Assembly (NCBI GenBank): GCA_037576215.1 | Contig: JBANDB010000001.1 | Location: forward strand, 6,634,001 to 6,698,000 | Reading direction: 5' to 3' | DNA length: 64,000 bases | Source of the DNA: Armillaria gallica | Lineage: Eukaryota; Basidiomycota; Agaricomycetes; Agaricales; Physalacriaceae | Shown here: in pieces, positions 33,012 through 44,716 of the stretch | Layout of the letters: the number at the start of each line of letters is the position of its first letter | Position numbering within the stretch: position 1 is the first letter of the stretch | Made by a program: the position numbers and the translations under genes | Notes under the pieces: generated by a model | Databases searched by the model: none | Told to the model about the DNA's origin: nothing | What the model saw: the letters and a program-made list of their open reading frames with translations, nothing else

Positions 33012-36000
33012 TCTGGGTGAGCTGCGTAGTAACGTACTTCACTTGTATTCTTGCACCCACGTACAGTTAATTGCTTTATATCGGTGTTTTGCCAGTTTGT
33101 TTGTTTGTTTTTTGATCTAGTGGGTATTTATGGACGATCGGGTCTATTACAAATTTTGACATAATCTGGCAATTATGTCATGTGCACAAAGATACCAGCT
33201 TGGCTTTATCCTTCGTCAATGCCCGGCGACGTGCTCAATATATTGATGTTATATCTCCTATGCATGGACGACAACTGAAGGCTAGCATTGTATTCCCCAG
33301 TGGAAGGATTTTTGCTGTGATCATGGCATATCTTTGGTGGCAACAACCTCTGTTTTGCACAGATACCGTTGACAGAAAATCAGCATATTTTACAGCTTCA
33401 ATTCTGGCTCACCTTGGCATACATGCTGATCAGGACTCACTTGCTGGATTTGAGAGGAGAGAGTACTGAGATTGTCGCTATAGTCATATGGTGTTATGAC
33501 ATGGATAGTGAGTTTGGCCATTGTGTGATTGTTGTATTTTTGCATTAGATGCCATGAGTGAAACATAATAAGTGCTAAAGTAAGTGATGCTTGAAACACG
33601 TCGAATGAGAGAGAAGCACATGGAATTAATGACACGTTGAGGCCACTTTTTTCAAATTACATAATAAGGTCAGTTGTCCATAACTCGATCGACTTAGACA
33701 ACAGACTACATACACACCGTCCCTCCCTTCTTCAACAGGTGTGTATTGTCTGTCTGTATAGGAGAGACTACGTATTGGCACCTCATCTTCCTCTTCCTCC
33801 CTTATTTCCAGTGCTAACCTGTGGCCCCATATCCCTGAATAAGTAAACGTGTCGGAGTTCGCAATAAATGCGCCAGCGCTGCGATTCATTCTTTGGTGCT
33901 GAGGATGTCTGGCATTTGTAGGGGTCTTGATAGGTGTCGCAGTATTGCTAGTTGTGCTTTCATAACGTGGGCTTTCGCGGATGATGTGCCTTGAGTTTGA
34001 AAGTATTCACTTCAAGGGCAATCAATGTTTGATATGTACTTTATAGTTACAATAAGAAACCAGAACTAGTAGAGGATAGAAAGAGATAAAGCTATGCAAG
34101 CAGTCTTTACACACCTCAAAATTAACCATTGAACAATTGTCAATTCATAGCCAGAACTTGATCCAGTGTTTCATTTCTCAACACTTGCCTCATCACAGTG
34201 CACTGGTTTCCCAATATTGTGCGTGACAGCTTCGAAACCTGATTGGAAACCAACTGGAAACACTCAATTTTAGCATTTTCAGGCCCAGATTTTCCTAATT
34301 CCGGCACCATCATGCATCATTTGGGTCAGGTTTTCTATCGAGTGAAAATCAGGACCGGCACGCTCTTTCAGCAGTTTCCTCCCTACATGCATATACACTA
34401 TCCACTACCAAGATAACTTTGTAGGAGATTTAAGTCTCCCTTTCTCTCTCCTCTGCCGTGCATTTATCTTATCGGTCAATCATAGCATTCTTCCATCTGT
34501 CCATTATGCCAAAACACAATGCGACTGGCCTGAGGGTCCAGACTTCGAACTCTGTCACAATCTTGATATCATGCAAGCACTGTCTATTCTGGGCCCTTCC
34601 TTAGCCTGGCAAGCCACTTTATTATATACTCGCAGAACTCATATCATTTCCCCTGATGTCTCAGTCTCTGTTGTGCAGACGTTTGTTAGCCCTACGATAA
34701 TGCTTCCATCCATGCCTCCTACATGACCAAGCATTACTACCCTCTGGAGAAGCTGTAGCACCTTCCATAATCCCCTTTCAAAAAGAATGTGAATCTGTAT
34801 GGCGCCTGGTCATTGCCTATTTCGTGACATATGCTCTTGAATCTCGCAGGTGGCTCACACTGCCGAACAGCCCAATCAAGAGCTTAAACTGACCTGGCAT
34901 GTGCCCAAGGGGATGTTGAAAAGCTCGAGTGAGAACTTGAAGATATTCGCACCCTGATCACATTATTTCAGTGTCCTATCAACTTGTTTTAGGCTCTGGA
35001 GGATGTGAAGAGATGAGAAGAAGCCCTCTTATGGCTCATTGTGGGATGCGGTGACATATCCGACCATGAGGATGCGCTGTTGGAAAGGCAGCTGGTTTGT
35101 GCAAATGAGATAATTCAGCTCCTTCATGAGGAAGTCCGATTGTGTGGCATGATGGTGGCACTGGGATGTCTCGACCCCAAAACCACCTTTCTGAGCTTAT
35201 TCTTATCTTTCTTCTCAGCCTGACAATCTGCTCTATGATGAGGTATGTGCCATTGTTTTGTTCTGGGTCATTCCCTGGTGTGAGTGATTTGGAGAGTGTT
35301 TGTTCCCCTGTTCATCTCAGCTGAATGCACCCAAGACTTGGGGAACCGAACCCAACCGCGGTGCAGTGAATACACCAAGGCAATCATTAGGTGTCCGATC
35401 AGGGCCTGGATGACAGAAACCTTGTGCCATACATCGATTAACCAAATCCCCCAGATCGGTTCAAGGGGAGGCAGCTAGGTATGGTTACATTAATCAGGCT
35501 TCTTGGTCTGATTTATTTCCGTAGTCTTGTAGGAACATATGTTCGCGCACATGAAAGCTATATATAAAACAATATTTTCACAGTGCTTCATCAATGGGGT
35601 TGATAGTTTCTTTGTCAGTTCTTCCTGGCAGTCTCCATTCACTCGGAGGGAACTCTCCCTGCACTCTGGGTGGGCCGTGTTGAGACCACTAAGGTAATTC
35701 CCCTTTCTGACAGTGTGCCTGCCTGGCGGTGGGTGGTATAAGTTCAGGTTGGAAGATGCATGCAAGACATCAGTTCAATGGATTCGTTTGTATGTCACCA
35801 GCGGTCTCCCAAACTGATGATATCATTGCTCACACTGTTGTCTCCTTCAGAACATCGGCGCCATCAAAAATGAACTCTCGGATGCCCATTTGGCATGGAA
35901 AGTCGATACGATCAAGTTATCAGGGAAAGGATTTGAATCCGTGATCCACCAAGGGATGCTTGTAATGCATCTTTATCTGATGCTGTTGTTGCCTTCAACT

Positions 36001-36486
36001 GGCCAGGATCATTACAGGATCCAATTGGATGTCAATTATTCTCTAGTTAATGGCATCGTTCAGCCAGATGTTATGTGAGTGCATCCTTGTCATTGCAGGT
36101 CTTAGTCTCACTTCGTCGTTAGTGTGACAGGCCAAGATGTAATCCCTATGGGCTCACAAGTTGCTAGTGTTTTGTCATTCCCCATCCTTGAACCCCACAA
36201 TAGCGCTGTTGGCAATTTATTGGAGCTCCTTATGAGTGCTGGCCTGGACAGCATGACTGTCAATGGGCACAACGCTGCCTGCGGTCATTTCTGTTTTTAG
36301 AGCCTCAAGGTGTTCGCGGAGGAGGGTCTAATTCGAAGTGATTGGGCCCCACTTGCTTATGAATGGCATGAGGAGATCCGCATTGCAAGTGGCCCATTGG
36401 GCATAACATTAATTAATGAAGATATAGTGAACTTGTAAGGAGCATATATACTTAGTTAATTGAAAAAAAGAAACATTTATTCTGCA
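33012..36486. other. gene-poor region, possible decayed coding remnants
   Basis: Only frames of 60-95 codons on either strand (for example 33182-33469 and 35729-35944 plus), none with a recognised domain. Plus-strand stretches near 34.9-36.1 kb have codon-like texture and may be an eroded multi-exon gene, but I cannot assemble one. Confidence 0.35.
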
Positions 36487-37407
36487 CTACAAACAGTCAG
36501 GCACTACTGTTCGTATCCAGTCACATATGCTAAAATATGGATCAGTGACAAATGGAAGAATCACCCACCAAATTAAATCATATTCCACTCCCCTTTCCAG
36601 CCTTGCATCCATGACCATGTTCACATATTCGAACCACCTAGGATAAAAGCCGGCAGTTGCGAAATCAATTAGCCAAAGTTGGCTGTCCTCCCCGACGATA
36701 AAATTTCGCATAGCAAAGTCAACATGCGAGTATATGAGAGTCCCATCATCCAGCAATGGCCCTTTGTGCATGCACAATCAGGCAAGCACCGCTTGGCCTA
36801 TTGTGTTGTTGAACAACTGGATGAGCTCTTCTGAGGTTGCAAATGGGCCCTTGGTGGGTCTGAAGGGCCCAAAGATGTGTGACGCATAGCATACTCCAGG
36901 CTCTTTGCCCTCGAGAACAGGTCCAGGAATTTGAGATCGGGGATGTGTGATGGACCTGAGCTGGTGGTCGTAGCTTCACAGGGTGACAGCTGTACAGATT
37001 TTCTGCCAGAGCCCCATGGTGGGCCACACTTCCGCCAATGTGATCCTGGGAATGTAGTCCATGATTATGATGCTGGCATCTGGATTGAGATTGAGGAGGC
37101 GCCGGATAGGAGGAATGGGGATGTTTGTGTGGTTGTGAACAAGATCCTGCGCTAAAGCCTCTGAAGGCCAACCTGTCAGCAACCTGGGTACCTGCTTGGC
37201 CACAACATCTGGTGTGAGCCTGGGTAGGCAGCCTGACATTGTCCAGTCATCATCTGGCACAGAGTGACACAGATTCAAGACTTCATCATCTGTTTGATGG
37301 TCAACATCTGCACTCTGTCGGTATTGATCTAGGTTAGGACATTCACACTCAGGCAGGAGGTCACACACACATGTCGATGAGGCAATCAACCCACAGGTCC
37401 AAAGCAT
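36487..37407 (-). pseudogene. APH/choline-kinase-like phosphotransferase, two in-frame TGA
   Basis: One minus-strand frame from ATG 37405-37407. It has a kinase N-lobe Lys (DVVAKQVP), a hydrophobic DASIIIMDYIP strand, a catalytic loop YSHVDFAMRNFIV (His at 36724-36726; HxDxxxxN pattern) and a LIDFATAGFYPRWFEY metal-binding segment, as in fungal aminoglycoside-phosphotransferase-fold proteins. The frame is interrupted by TGA at 36976-36978 (inside AVTL-stop-SYDHQLRSI, where relatives usually have Arg) and at 36778-36780. No plausible intron removes either. The catalytic residues survive, so the breaks may be recent. The substrate is unknown; family members in fungi are not necessarily antibiotic kinases. 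Confidence 0.7.
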
Positions 37408-38214
37408 ACAAGCAGAGTGTCAATGATGGCAATGGTGGTCGCATAGAAGAAAGCGAGTATGGGCTGAGATATCATTGTGATGCATGCTTGGGGAACACAC
37501 TAGTGTACACATATGTGCCAGCACCTCCATCTAAAAATCTAAAAATAGCTGCAGCATCTTCTAGAACTATTAAGTAACTGGATGGATCCTTTCACTGCTA
37601 TTGACAACTATTTGTTGCCTGATCTTTGGTCCCACACCCTCAGATCGCTTGGATTGGCGGTTTTTGCGCCTATGGAGGCAAGTCACTCACAACTGGACCA
37701 TTGGGTCATTGTCCATTGCAGGCATGTCTTGACATATGTTGATGTACTACCTGCACCCAGATCCTCCTTGGCAAATACAACTTGTCATTGCTGCATCCCC
37801 GAAGGTACGTTGAAAAATTTTTGACCAATTGATTCCACAATTGTCCTTCTCTTGATGAGAATTACCCTACTTGGCCCTATCTGGAAGTGTGTGTGGGCAA
37901 CCGGTTTACCCTGGTTACCTCCCAAGAGAAGACACCTGAATTGCAATGCTACTGCCAAAAGAGGTGATCACCATGCCTCTGTTGTCTCGGTTAGCTGTGA
38001 CTCTTGACATGCAGGAATTCTGGTCGGCCTTTCTATATCTTCTCCAAACCAGGCCCCAACTCCTTCTTTTCTTGTCCAGTTTTTCACATTCTTCCCCACC
38101 ATCTTTGCACCTGTCTTCCCTTTTCTTCTGTCGCCCCCTGCCTTTAGCGTAAGCCTCCTCATAAATTAATGACCGTCTCTAACGCATTCTTTTCCTGTCT
38201 CGCAAGTTCTGCCT
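37408..38214. other. spacer, no supported gene
   Basis: One 80-codon plus-strand frame (37582) without motif. A pyrimidine-rich stretch near 38040-38150 may be promoter sequence of the next gene. Confidence 0.35.
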
Positions 38215-39472
38215 ATGTCGTGCCCTACTTCTCCAACTGCTCCCCTGGTTATCTCTGCCAAACCTTTTGACATGTCTATGTTGGGACCTCCTCCTGGCCT
38301 CTCGTCAAATATCCTGCCCTCAGATGCCATGAATATTGATCTACCCCCACAGTCTGAGCGTGCTGTGTTGCCCTCCCTCGGTATCCCACCTACCCCAGTC
38401 CTTCCTCCACTGGCTCCCATGGGTTCCCCTACTCAACAAGGCACCGATACCCAGTTCAAAGCTCTGGGGTGGCGGGGCCTGACTCCAAATTTCGGAAGAC
38501 CATCCTCACACTGGAAACTCTGCAAGAAAAGGCTCCTACAGGGATCTTGTGTACTGACGAGGACATTTTGAAGTGGGCACACCAATTCGCGGCAACCTGG
38601 GTAAGTTTTCGTGTCTTCCTTATCGCAGCAACATCCTCACTAGCTTTCCACACCCTGGACCAACTTTGAACTCTTGATTCGTATAGCCAATTACTCTTTC
38701 AACAGCTGGGTGGGACTGGGAACCGCCAGTGAAGCCAAAGTTTGGTCCTCCTAGCAAACCATCCAAGACCCCAGCTTCGTCGAAAACTGTAGCTCTGAAG
38801 TCCATCCAGGAAGAGAAGGTTGGCCCGCCATCCTGGGTCTCCAAGTTCTCTGCCACTGAAGTCGACGAGTCAGATATCGATGAGGTCATCGTCGTGGATA
38901 CTTCAGCGTCAAAGCCTCCCCATAAGCACCAAGTTGTCCCATGGCCAAAAGCTTCTGCCACCGCTCCATATTCGAAGTCATTTGCCACCATCTCTCACTC
39001 TACCAGTGACAAGGTCCCACTTCGCAATGCCAAGTTCTTTCAACACCGGTTGTCCTCCAAGTGTGCTCCCCTAGATTCGGAGGCTGAGGCCATGCCTCAC
39101 TCTTCTATTATCGAGGCCATTGTGATGGAGTTCGGGCCTTCTGTCGTCACCGATCATGTTGAGCGTTATGTCAAGAGAGCACGAACTAGCCAGTCGGAGT
39201 CAGAGCAAGGGTGCTTAAGCATAACTTGGGTGGGAGCCTTTTCTCTTGACGAGAGTCAGACATGCAGCATCCCAAATTTGGACCTTACAGATCTTATATA
39301 CATATTGAACTTGAATTTTCTTGTAGCATTATCATGGCCATCGTGCCAGACTTTCTCAGTAGCTACATTCCCATGTCCCCTTTCGGTAGTATCGCAGCCC
39401 TCCTGCCACAGTTTTCAACATCCCCCTTATAATAAAATGTTTAAGTCATCAAATCAATTACCACCATGTTAA
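38215..39472 (+). CDS. Ser/Pro-rich protein of unknown function
   Basis: Likely multi-exon. ATG 38215 opens a Pro-rich segment (LVISAKPFDMSMLGPPPGLS, PPLAPMGSP). A second frame (GPDSKFRKTILTLETLQEKA, DEDILKWAHQFAATW) ends at a GTAAGT donor near 38600. After an intron, a third exon reads GWDWEPPVKPKFGPPSKP and a Ser/Lys-rich, partly acidic region (DESDIDEVIVVD) to about 39220 or 39472. Frame changes before 38460 mean an unseen intron or a frameshift. I do not recognise a domain; low complexity suggests a disordered, perhaps nuclear protein. Confidence 0.4.
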
Positions 39473-39849
39473 CCCTTCTCTGTGTGCAAACTTGTAAGAT
39501 TTTTATGTCTCTGGCCACACCCAGATTCCTTCCCATATTCTCCTTAATGGGGGGTTATAAAAGCTGCTTTGCAGCTATTTTTTAATCTAGTCATCACCTG
39601 GTCCACTGTACACCCACCATCATTCCTGTGTACATCACTCAATAAGAGTCCTACGCTATTTATATGCCTAATTTTGTGCATGAAGGAAATATGCATTGGT
39701 GCTGGAAATGCTTCGATATACCGTTTCAGTCAAGTCGGACACAGAAATCTCTCTGCCAAAATCTGATTTCTGGGAGATTGAAAATGTGTCTGAAGAAACT
39801 TCTCCAGATCGGTAAACCATTTCTGCTTGATTTCCTTTCCACTGATATC
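39473..39849. other. spacer, no gene seen
   Basis: AT-rich, short frames only. Confidence 0.35.
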
Positions 39850-39955
39850 ATTGTGGCCAGGAAGTGTTTCTCGATGGCCCTAACTATCTTCGCTCTCGTG
39901 ATCTTGAGGCATCGTTCTCAATGCTCTGCTTAGTCATTGTACTCTATTTTTAGAG
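39850..39955 (-). repeat. isolated copy of the ~75-bp module of the 1.95-kb repeat
   Basis: TCGATGGCCC at 39873 and TCAATGCTCTGCTTAGTCAT at 39917 match 45440-45500. The flanks do not continue the repeat clearly. Confidence 0.5.
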
Positions 39956-40590
39956 CATTGAGTCAGGCCTTCCGCTATACTTTACTTGATAAAATTAAAA
40001 CAAAACCAGCATCATTGCAGTGGTCACTGTATATTGTGAAGACAAGGGCGACGCAGATCAAGTCAGTGTTTTGTGGGTCACGCGACAGTTGCCAAAGTCA
40101 CGACTGTTGCATAGTTGTCACTGTCATGGTCAGTAAACGACTGCGACTTTCCCCTCGCCAGCATGACCTGGCCTGCCCATGGACCAGAAGGTTGGCAAAA
40201 CCATGACAAAGCAGTTGGGGTCGGAGACAACCAAGTTAGTTGGAAACGACATCATATGTGGCTTCACAGCCACAGAGACTCAGTCAAGATCATTTGTGTG
40301 ACCGGCAACTGTCGCCCCGAAGTTTCACAATCAGCAACCGTGACTTCGGCCCAAGGTCAGGCAACCGTACAACTGTGGGATCATAACGCGTGACAGTTTC
40401 CTGAAAACCAAAAGATGTCTGTTTCACTACATAGATGAATACATTGTCATTGCCCAAGAATCCTTATTCAGCCTTTCTGAGATCAGAAAGAATGTCATCA
40501 CCTGGGTTTACAAGGTGATCAGAGGAAGACACTGAGGGCAGAAAATATGAACTTACCAATTTTGGCAGAATTGTCGACAACCACAAAGCT
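39956..40590. other. spacer, no gene seen
   Basis: Two short plus-strand frames (89 and 92 codons) without motifs; downstream side of JmjC copy 2. Confidence 0.35.
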
Positions 40591-43500
40591 TCATGTCAGC
40601 TGCAATTCTCCCACTTCATGTACTTCGATGGCCTTGGTATCAATTTTCAGATACCTTTCCAGGCATCTCATTGCCGAGAATTCAAAGCTCTCTGTGAAGA
40701 AATCATGGGCCATTGCATCTGAGATGATTCTCAGGCAAAAATGGATAGTGGAAGCCCTGGCAAAATCAGAAATAGCCATTCGTCTGACTTGAGATAAGGG
40801 AATTAAGCCAAGGTCAGGCTGATTCTCTTCGATGAGTAGAAGACAGTGGTGCTTTGCTAGGCACTGTATAATGGATAGATAAGCACTTATTGCCAAAACT
40901 GTGGCATCATTCTGTTCAGAATCCCGTGAATTGAAGGCATCAAGGAAGAAGCACCAATTACCAAGCATGATAAGATTCATCAATCCCATTTTATTCAGCT
41001 TTGGAAAATGGAAGTCAACACCTGGAAAATGGTCGGTTATGTTTGAAAAGTTTCCAGAATTTGACATACTGTTGGTACCTTCCTTGACACTCTTACCAAA
41101 GTATATCATTATGCATAGCAGAACACGCTGTAGGTGGGCAATCAGAAGACCACCAATATCCTAAAATATTTGGGTACAGACCCATCCTGAGACGGTCTTT
41201 GATAGTGCGACAGTAGAGTAGAAGTGGTGACCTTTTACAATTGAATTTTCCAGAGCAACAACTGCATGGTGAGTCTCAGGACATATGTACCTGCCCCTGT
41301 GTCAGCATTGATCAAGATGGATACACCATGACATACAGGGCAGACCCTGGTTTCAGCACGACAACCTCTGCGGTCCAATATTTCGGGTCTGGGAAAAATC
41401 CAGGTTCCCAATCATTGACGACTTCATCCTCAGCAGGCTCAGCTTCCCAATTAATGGCAATGTCCTTGTCTCCAGTGTCACGGCGTTGGAATAGGTACCA
41501 TATCTGGCACCCACAGAGCACCTCAATGGCCGTTCCGACCCCAAAACTGTCTGTGGCCACGTTGGTTGCAGCCACTTTGGTTGCAATGAACCAGAAACTC
41601 GTCACCGAATGTGGATATGCATCAGTAGAGATCCCAGGGACATCAGATGTTTTATCAAAGGCACAAAGATGGGTAGATAAAATACTGGCAGGGTAACGTT
41701 AAGTGCACTTAAAGCTACAAGATAAACATCAAGCTTACAACTGCAAAGGGTGGCTGTTGGAAGGATCACTGCGGGACAAGGAGATAAAATTCACCACATC
41801 ATGATCTCCTTCAATGCCTCTGGCATACATGTCTCGAAGAGATATGTCGACAGTTATAACAGGCTCACGTGAGCATTTGTGACCTGCAGTTTGCATTAGA
41901 GTACACTTTCATAATAAATAGATGGCACTCGCCTCCCAAATGATGAACTTCATCGATGTCACCAATGTCTGAGAGAGTCACCAAAGACCAATCTAATGGA
42001 GAGGCGGGTGTTTCAAAAAGATGGATATTTGATTTTGCAAATATCGACAGCGTGTTAGAAGGATCATCCAAAGCATCCTTGAAGTTGATCAACTTGATCA
42101 TTGACTCCCTTTTACTTTGGCTATTGAAACAGTTGTTCCAATTCTGTACCTTGCGTCAGTCTATCCGCTAAATTATGATGAGGCAGTGTAGCAGGAAAGT
42201 GGTTGGTTGACTCACATTCAATCTCAGGGCAAAGTAAGTGAACTTGACTTTCAAATTTGTCAGTGGATCCCAAACCTCTGGTAGGACGACTCCACATGGA
42301 AAATAGGAGACACGAGCATCCGTTTTTGCATTCTTTGCTCCACTCCGCATTATATCTGTCCCCGAACGATCCCGCTTCCTTTGTGAGACATGGTGGAAGT
42401 CATCTTGTCCCCCAGATCCTAGAATCATCTGGTCTATCAAGGGCAAACTTGACCAACCCCCCAAAATGTTGGGTACAGAATTCTTCGTTAACTGGTTGAC
42501 ATCCATGACTGGAAGCACAGCGATAGAGATCCTCTTTGCTCGCTCTGGGGAGATGCTATGACACCTTCGCAGTTGCAACCTTGAGACTCCATGGGGAGGA
42601 CAAGACCTTCTTCTGCCTCGTTCTATGGGAACCTTCTCGTGACGACTGATTTCTCCCCAACGTGATCTGTTCTCGTCCAGCCATACTTGTGTTGCTGCTG
42701 CGATCCTGGCTTCAGACTCAAGAACATGTTCCTGTTGGATCAACAGAATGACATCTGAAAACCATTCCCCTAAAAACCATCCCTGTTCCACCATGGCTGA
42801 TTCGTCCTGTAACATATCTGACAATATGGAGTTGTTGCCCTGCCTTGGTGATGCTGGAAGCAAAGGCTGAACTTCATCAAGAAATTGGGTCAATGCAATC
42901 TCGCTACTGCAGGAGCTGCATACTACACAGAAAATGGACCTCCACAGTACCCCTTCAACATGACCTAGCAGGGCTGGTTTCCCAATTGAAGAGAGTCGTC
43001 CTCCAATCTTGCATGAAATGTCAGGCAACGGTATTAGAGAAGGATTTTAGAACTTCTTACCTGTAAGGCACGGGATACACTGATTGTATTGTACATGCTA
43101 TTACCAACGATAATGAATAAGGGAGAGATTGCGACAGCGACTGTGAACACTTTTTTGATGTAATGGAGGTCTCTTTTAAGGTTGTCTAAGTATTGTTCAT
43201 CGTTGATTCCTGTACGTCGAATATATCTTCAAACAAGTTAGTAGACTGATGGTTTGAAAAATGAAGTAACCTACTGTGTCCATCTCGGGTCCATGCCATG
43301 ATCCTCCACCCATTGTGGTATGTGGTCCACGCCATGATGCTAACGCAAATATTAGAATGAGAACAATTCCCGACGAATTTGAACGTATTCACAAACAAAA
43401 TGAAGTGTATGTAAACTCCGAGCAAGTCCAGCAGACAAGTTATTTTTTCCCAAGTTTCCACCCATCGATGAGAATACATGTGAGACAGCTGAGCTCCTTC

Positions 43501-44073
43501 CACTGGAATACTGATGGGCAGAAGAGCTGGATGCTGTTTTGGAATTTGACTGAGCCTTTGACACCATGTATGGAGAGGCTCCAATGGCTTGACAGCTTGG
43601 ATGTTTGCAGAAAGTATATGAATGGGAAGATGACTTACATCAAGTTCCTCTTGTGAGAGGTTCATGGCATTGTAGCTGGGGTGGTGGGGTCAGCTTCGAG
43701 TCGGATGCAAGAAACTGCATGCAACATCCATCGCTTTGAATAGGACAAGCATGTCCAACACCCTGGCTTTGTCAAGGCTTCCAACCATGTCATCGATGCT
43801 TTTGTGGGAATGCTCAGAGCCGTTGGACCAGATTTCATTTGTGAAACATTGTAAGGCCTTGGTGATGCCTCTGCCAAACACCAAGACAGGGTCGCCTTGA
43901 GATCTTTCAGCAGAAGTGCATGAAGAAAACCACATGTGCAGGTCCTTCTGCATGGCTAGGAATTCAGGGTATGAATATGGCATGGACCAAACTAGAGGCG
44001 AGCCTTTGGCTGTTCCATAGCCAGCTGTTAGGAGAAAATATGGCTCATTGAGTAAGATTCCTTTGCTGCTCAT
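40591..44073 (-). CDS. JmjC-like protein, copy 2, metal-binding His lost
   Basis: Collinear paralogue of the gene at 15.5-19.9 kb, same strand. Shared blocks: GTAKGSPLVWSMPYSYPEF near the N-terminus, GGRLSSIGKP, DWSLVTLSDIGDID, SFGVGTAIEVLCGCQIWYLF, the 40-nt intron with GTATGT donor, THHAVVALENS, and RRMAISDFARAS. Where copy 1 has HSD, this copy reads ATD (41557-41549: GCC ACA GAC), so the first Fe(II)-binding His is Ala while the Asp and the distal His remain. It should be inactive as an oxygenase, either a pseudoenzyme or an early pseudogene. It also lacks the long acidic tail of copy 1. Exon borders are only partly fixed; the start at 44073 is the first ATG of the upstream exon. Confidence 0.6.
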
Positions 44074-44262
44074 GGAAAATGCTCACTGCCTGCATTCATA
44101 GGATACCGTGCTTCTATGGACATGACTGTGTGACAAAGAAGAGATCAACCATGGGAAAGTGTTTTTATTGTTCTCATGTCCAAACAACTGTCATCCTCCA
44201 CCTCTATCCCCAGTTGAAAGTCTAGAGGCCTGGATTGACACCCATGAGTACCAATCAATCCA

Positions 44263-44668
44263 TCAATGACCATGGATATAGAGAGATGCTGATGGATGCA
44301 GTTGGGCAAAGCTGAGCATACTCTGAGAGCTCTCGAGCCTGTATAGATTCATCATGACCGGGACCATCAAGAACTTCGTGTGGGGTTTTGCAAGCGACTG
44401 GTAACTAATGTTAGTATTCTCTCCCTTTACCATCATGACCCTAGCCCGACATGTTGCCCTTCCCTGCTGCGCTACCATCTTTGCTGGGAACCATTGCCAC
44501 CAGTTTATTTATGACCCAGATGCCACCGACAGTGTCGAGCTCATTTGAAACAGCACCGTAGATCAGGAACCACCCTGAGGCAACCATATATAGCCAGTGT
44601 CTTGGTCCGTGGTTGAAGGAAATGAGGAGTTTGGACGTGATTTTGGTTGCAGGATAAGGTAAGTCCAC
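44263..44668 (-). CDS. unknown protein fragment
   Basis: Two consecutive open segments look coding: ITSKLLISFNHGPRHWLYMV then GGIWVINKLVAMVPSKDGSA (44441-44668) and KPHTKFLMVPVMMNLYRLES to the stop at 44263. They are in different frames with a possible short intron near 44430-44450. It may be an independent gene or 5' exons of JmjC copy 2. Not recognised. Confidence 0.4.
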
Positions 44669-44716
44669 CTGTTTCTCTCACCATGTTGTTGTGTTATTCC
44701 CCATAACGCTGTACTA

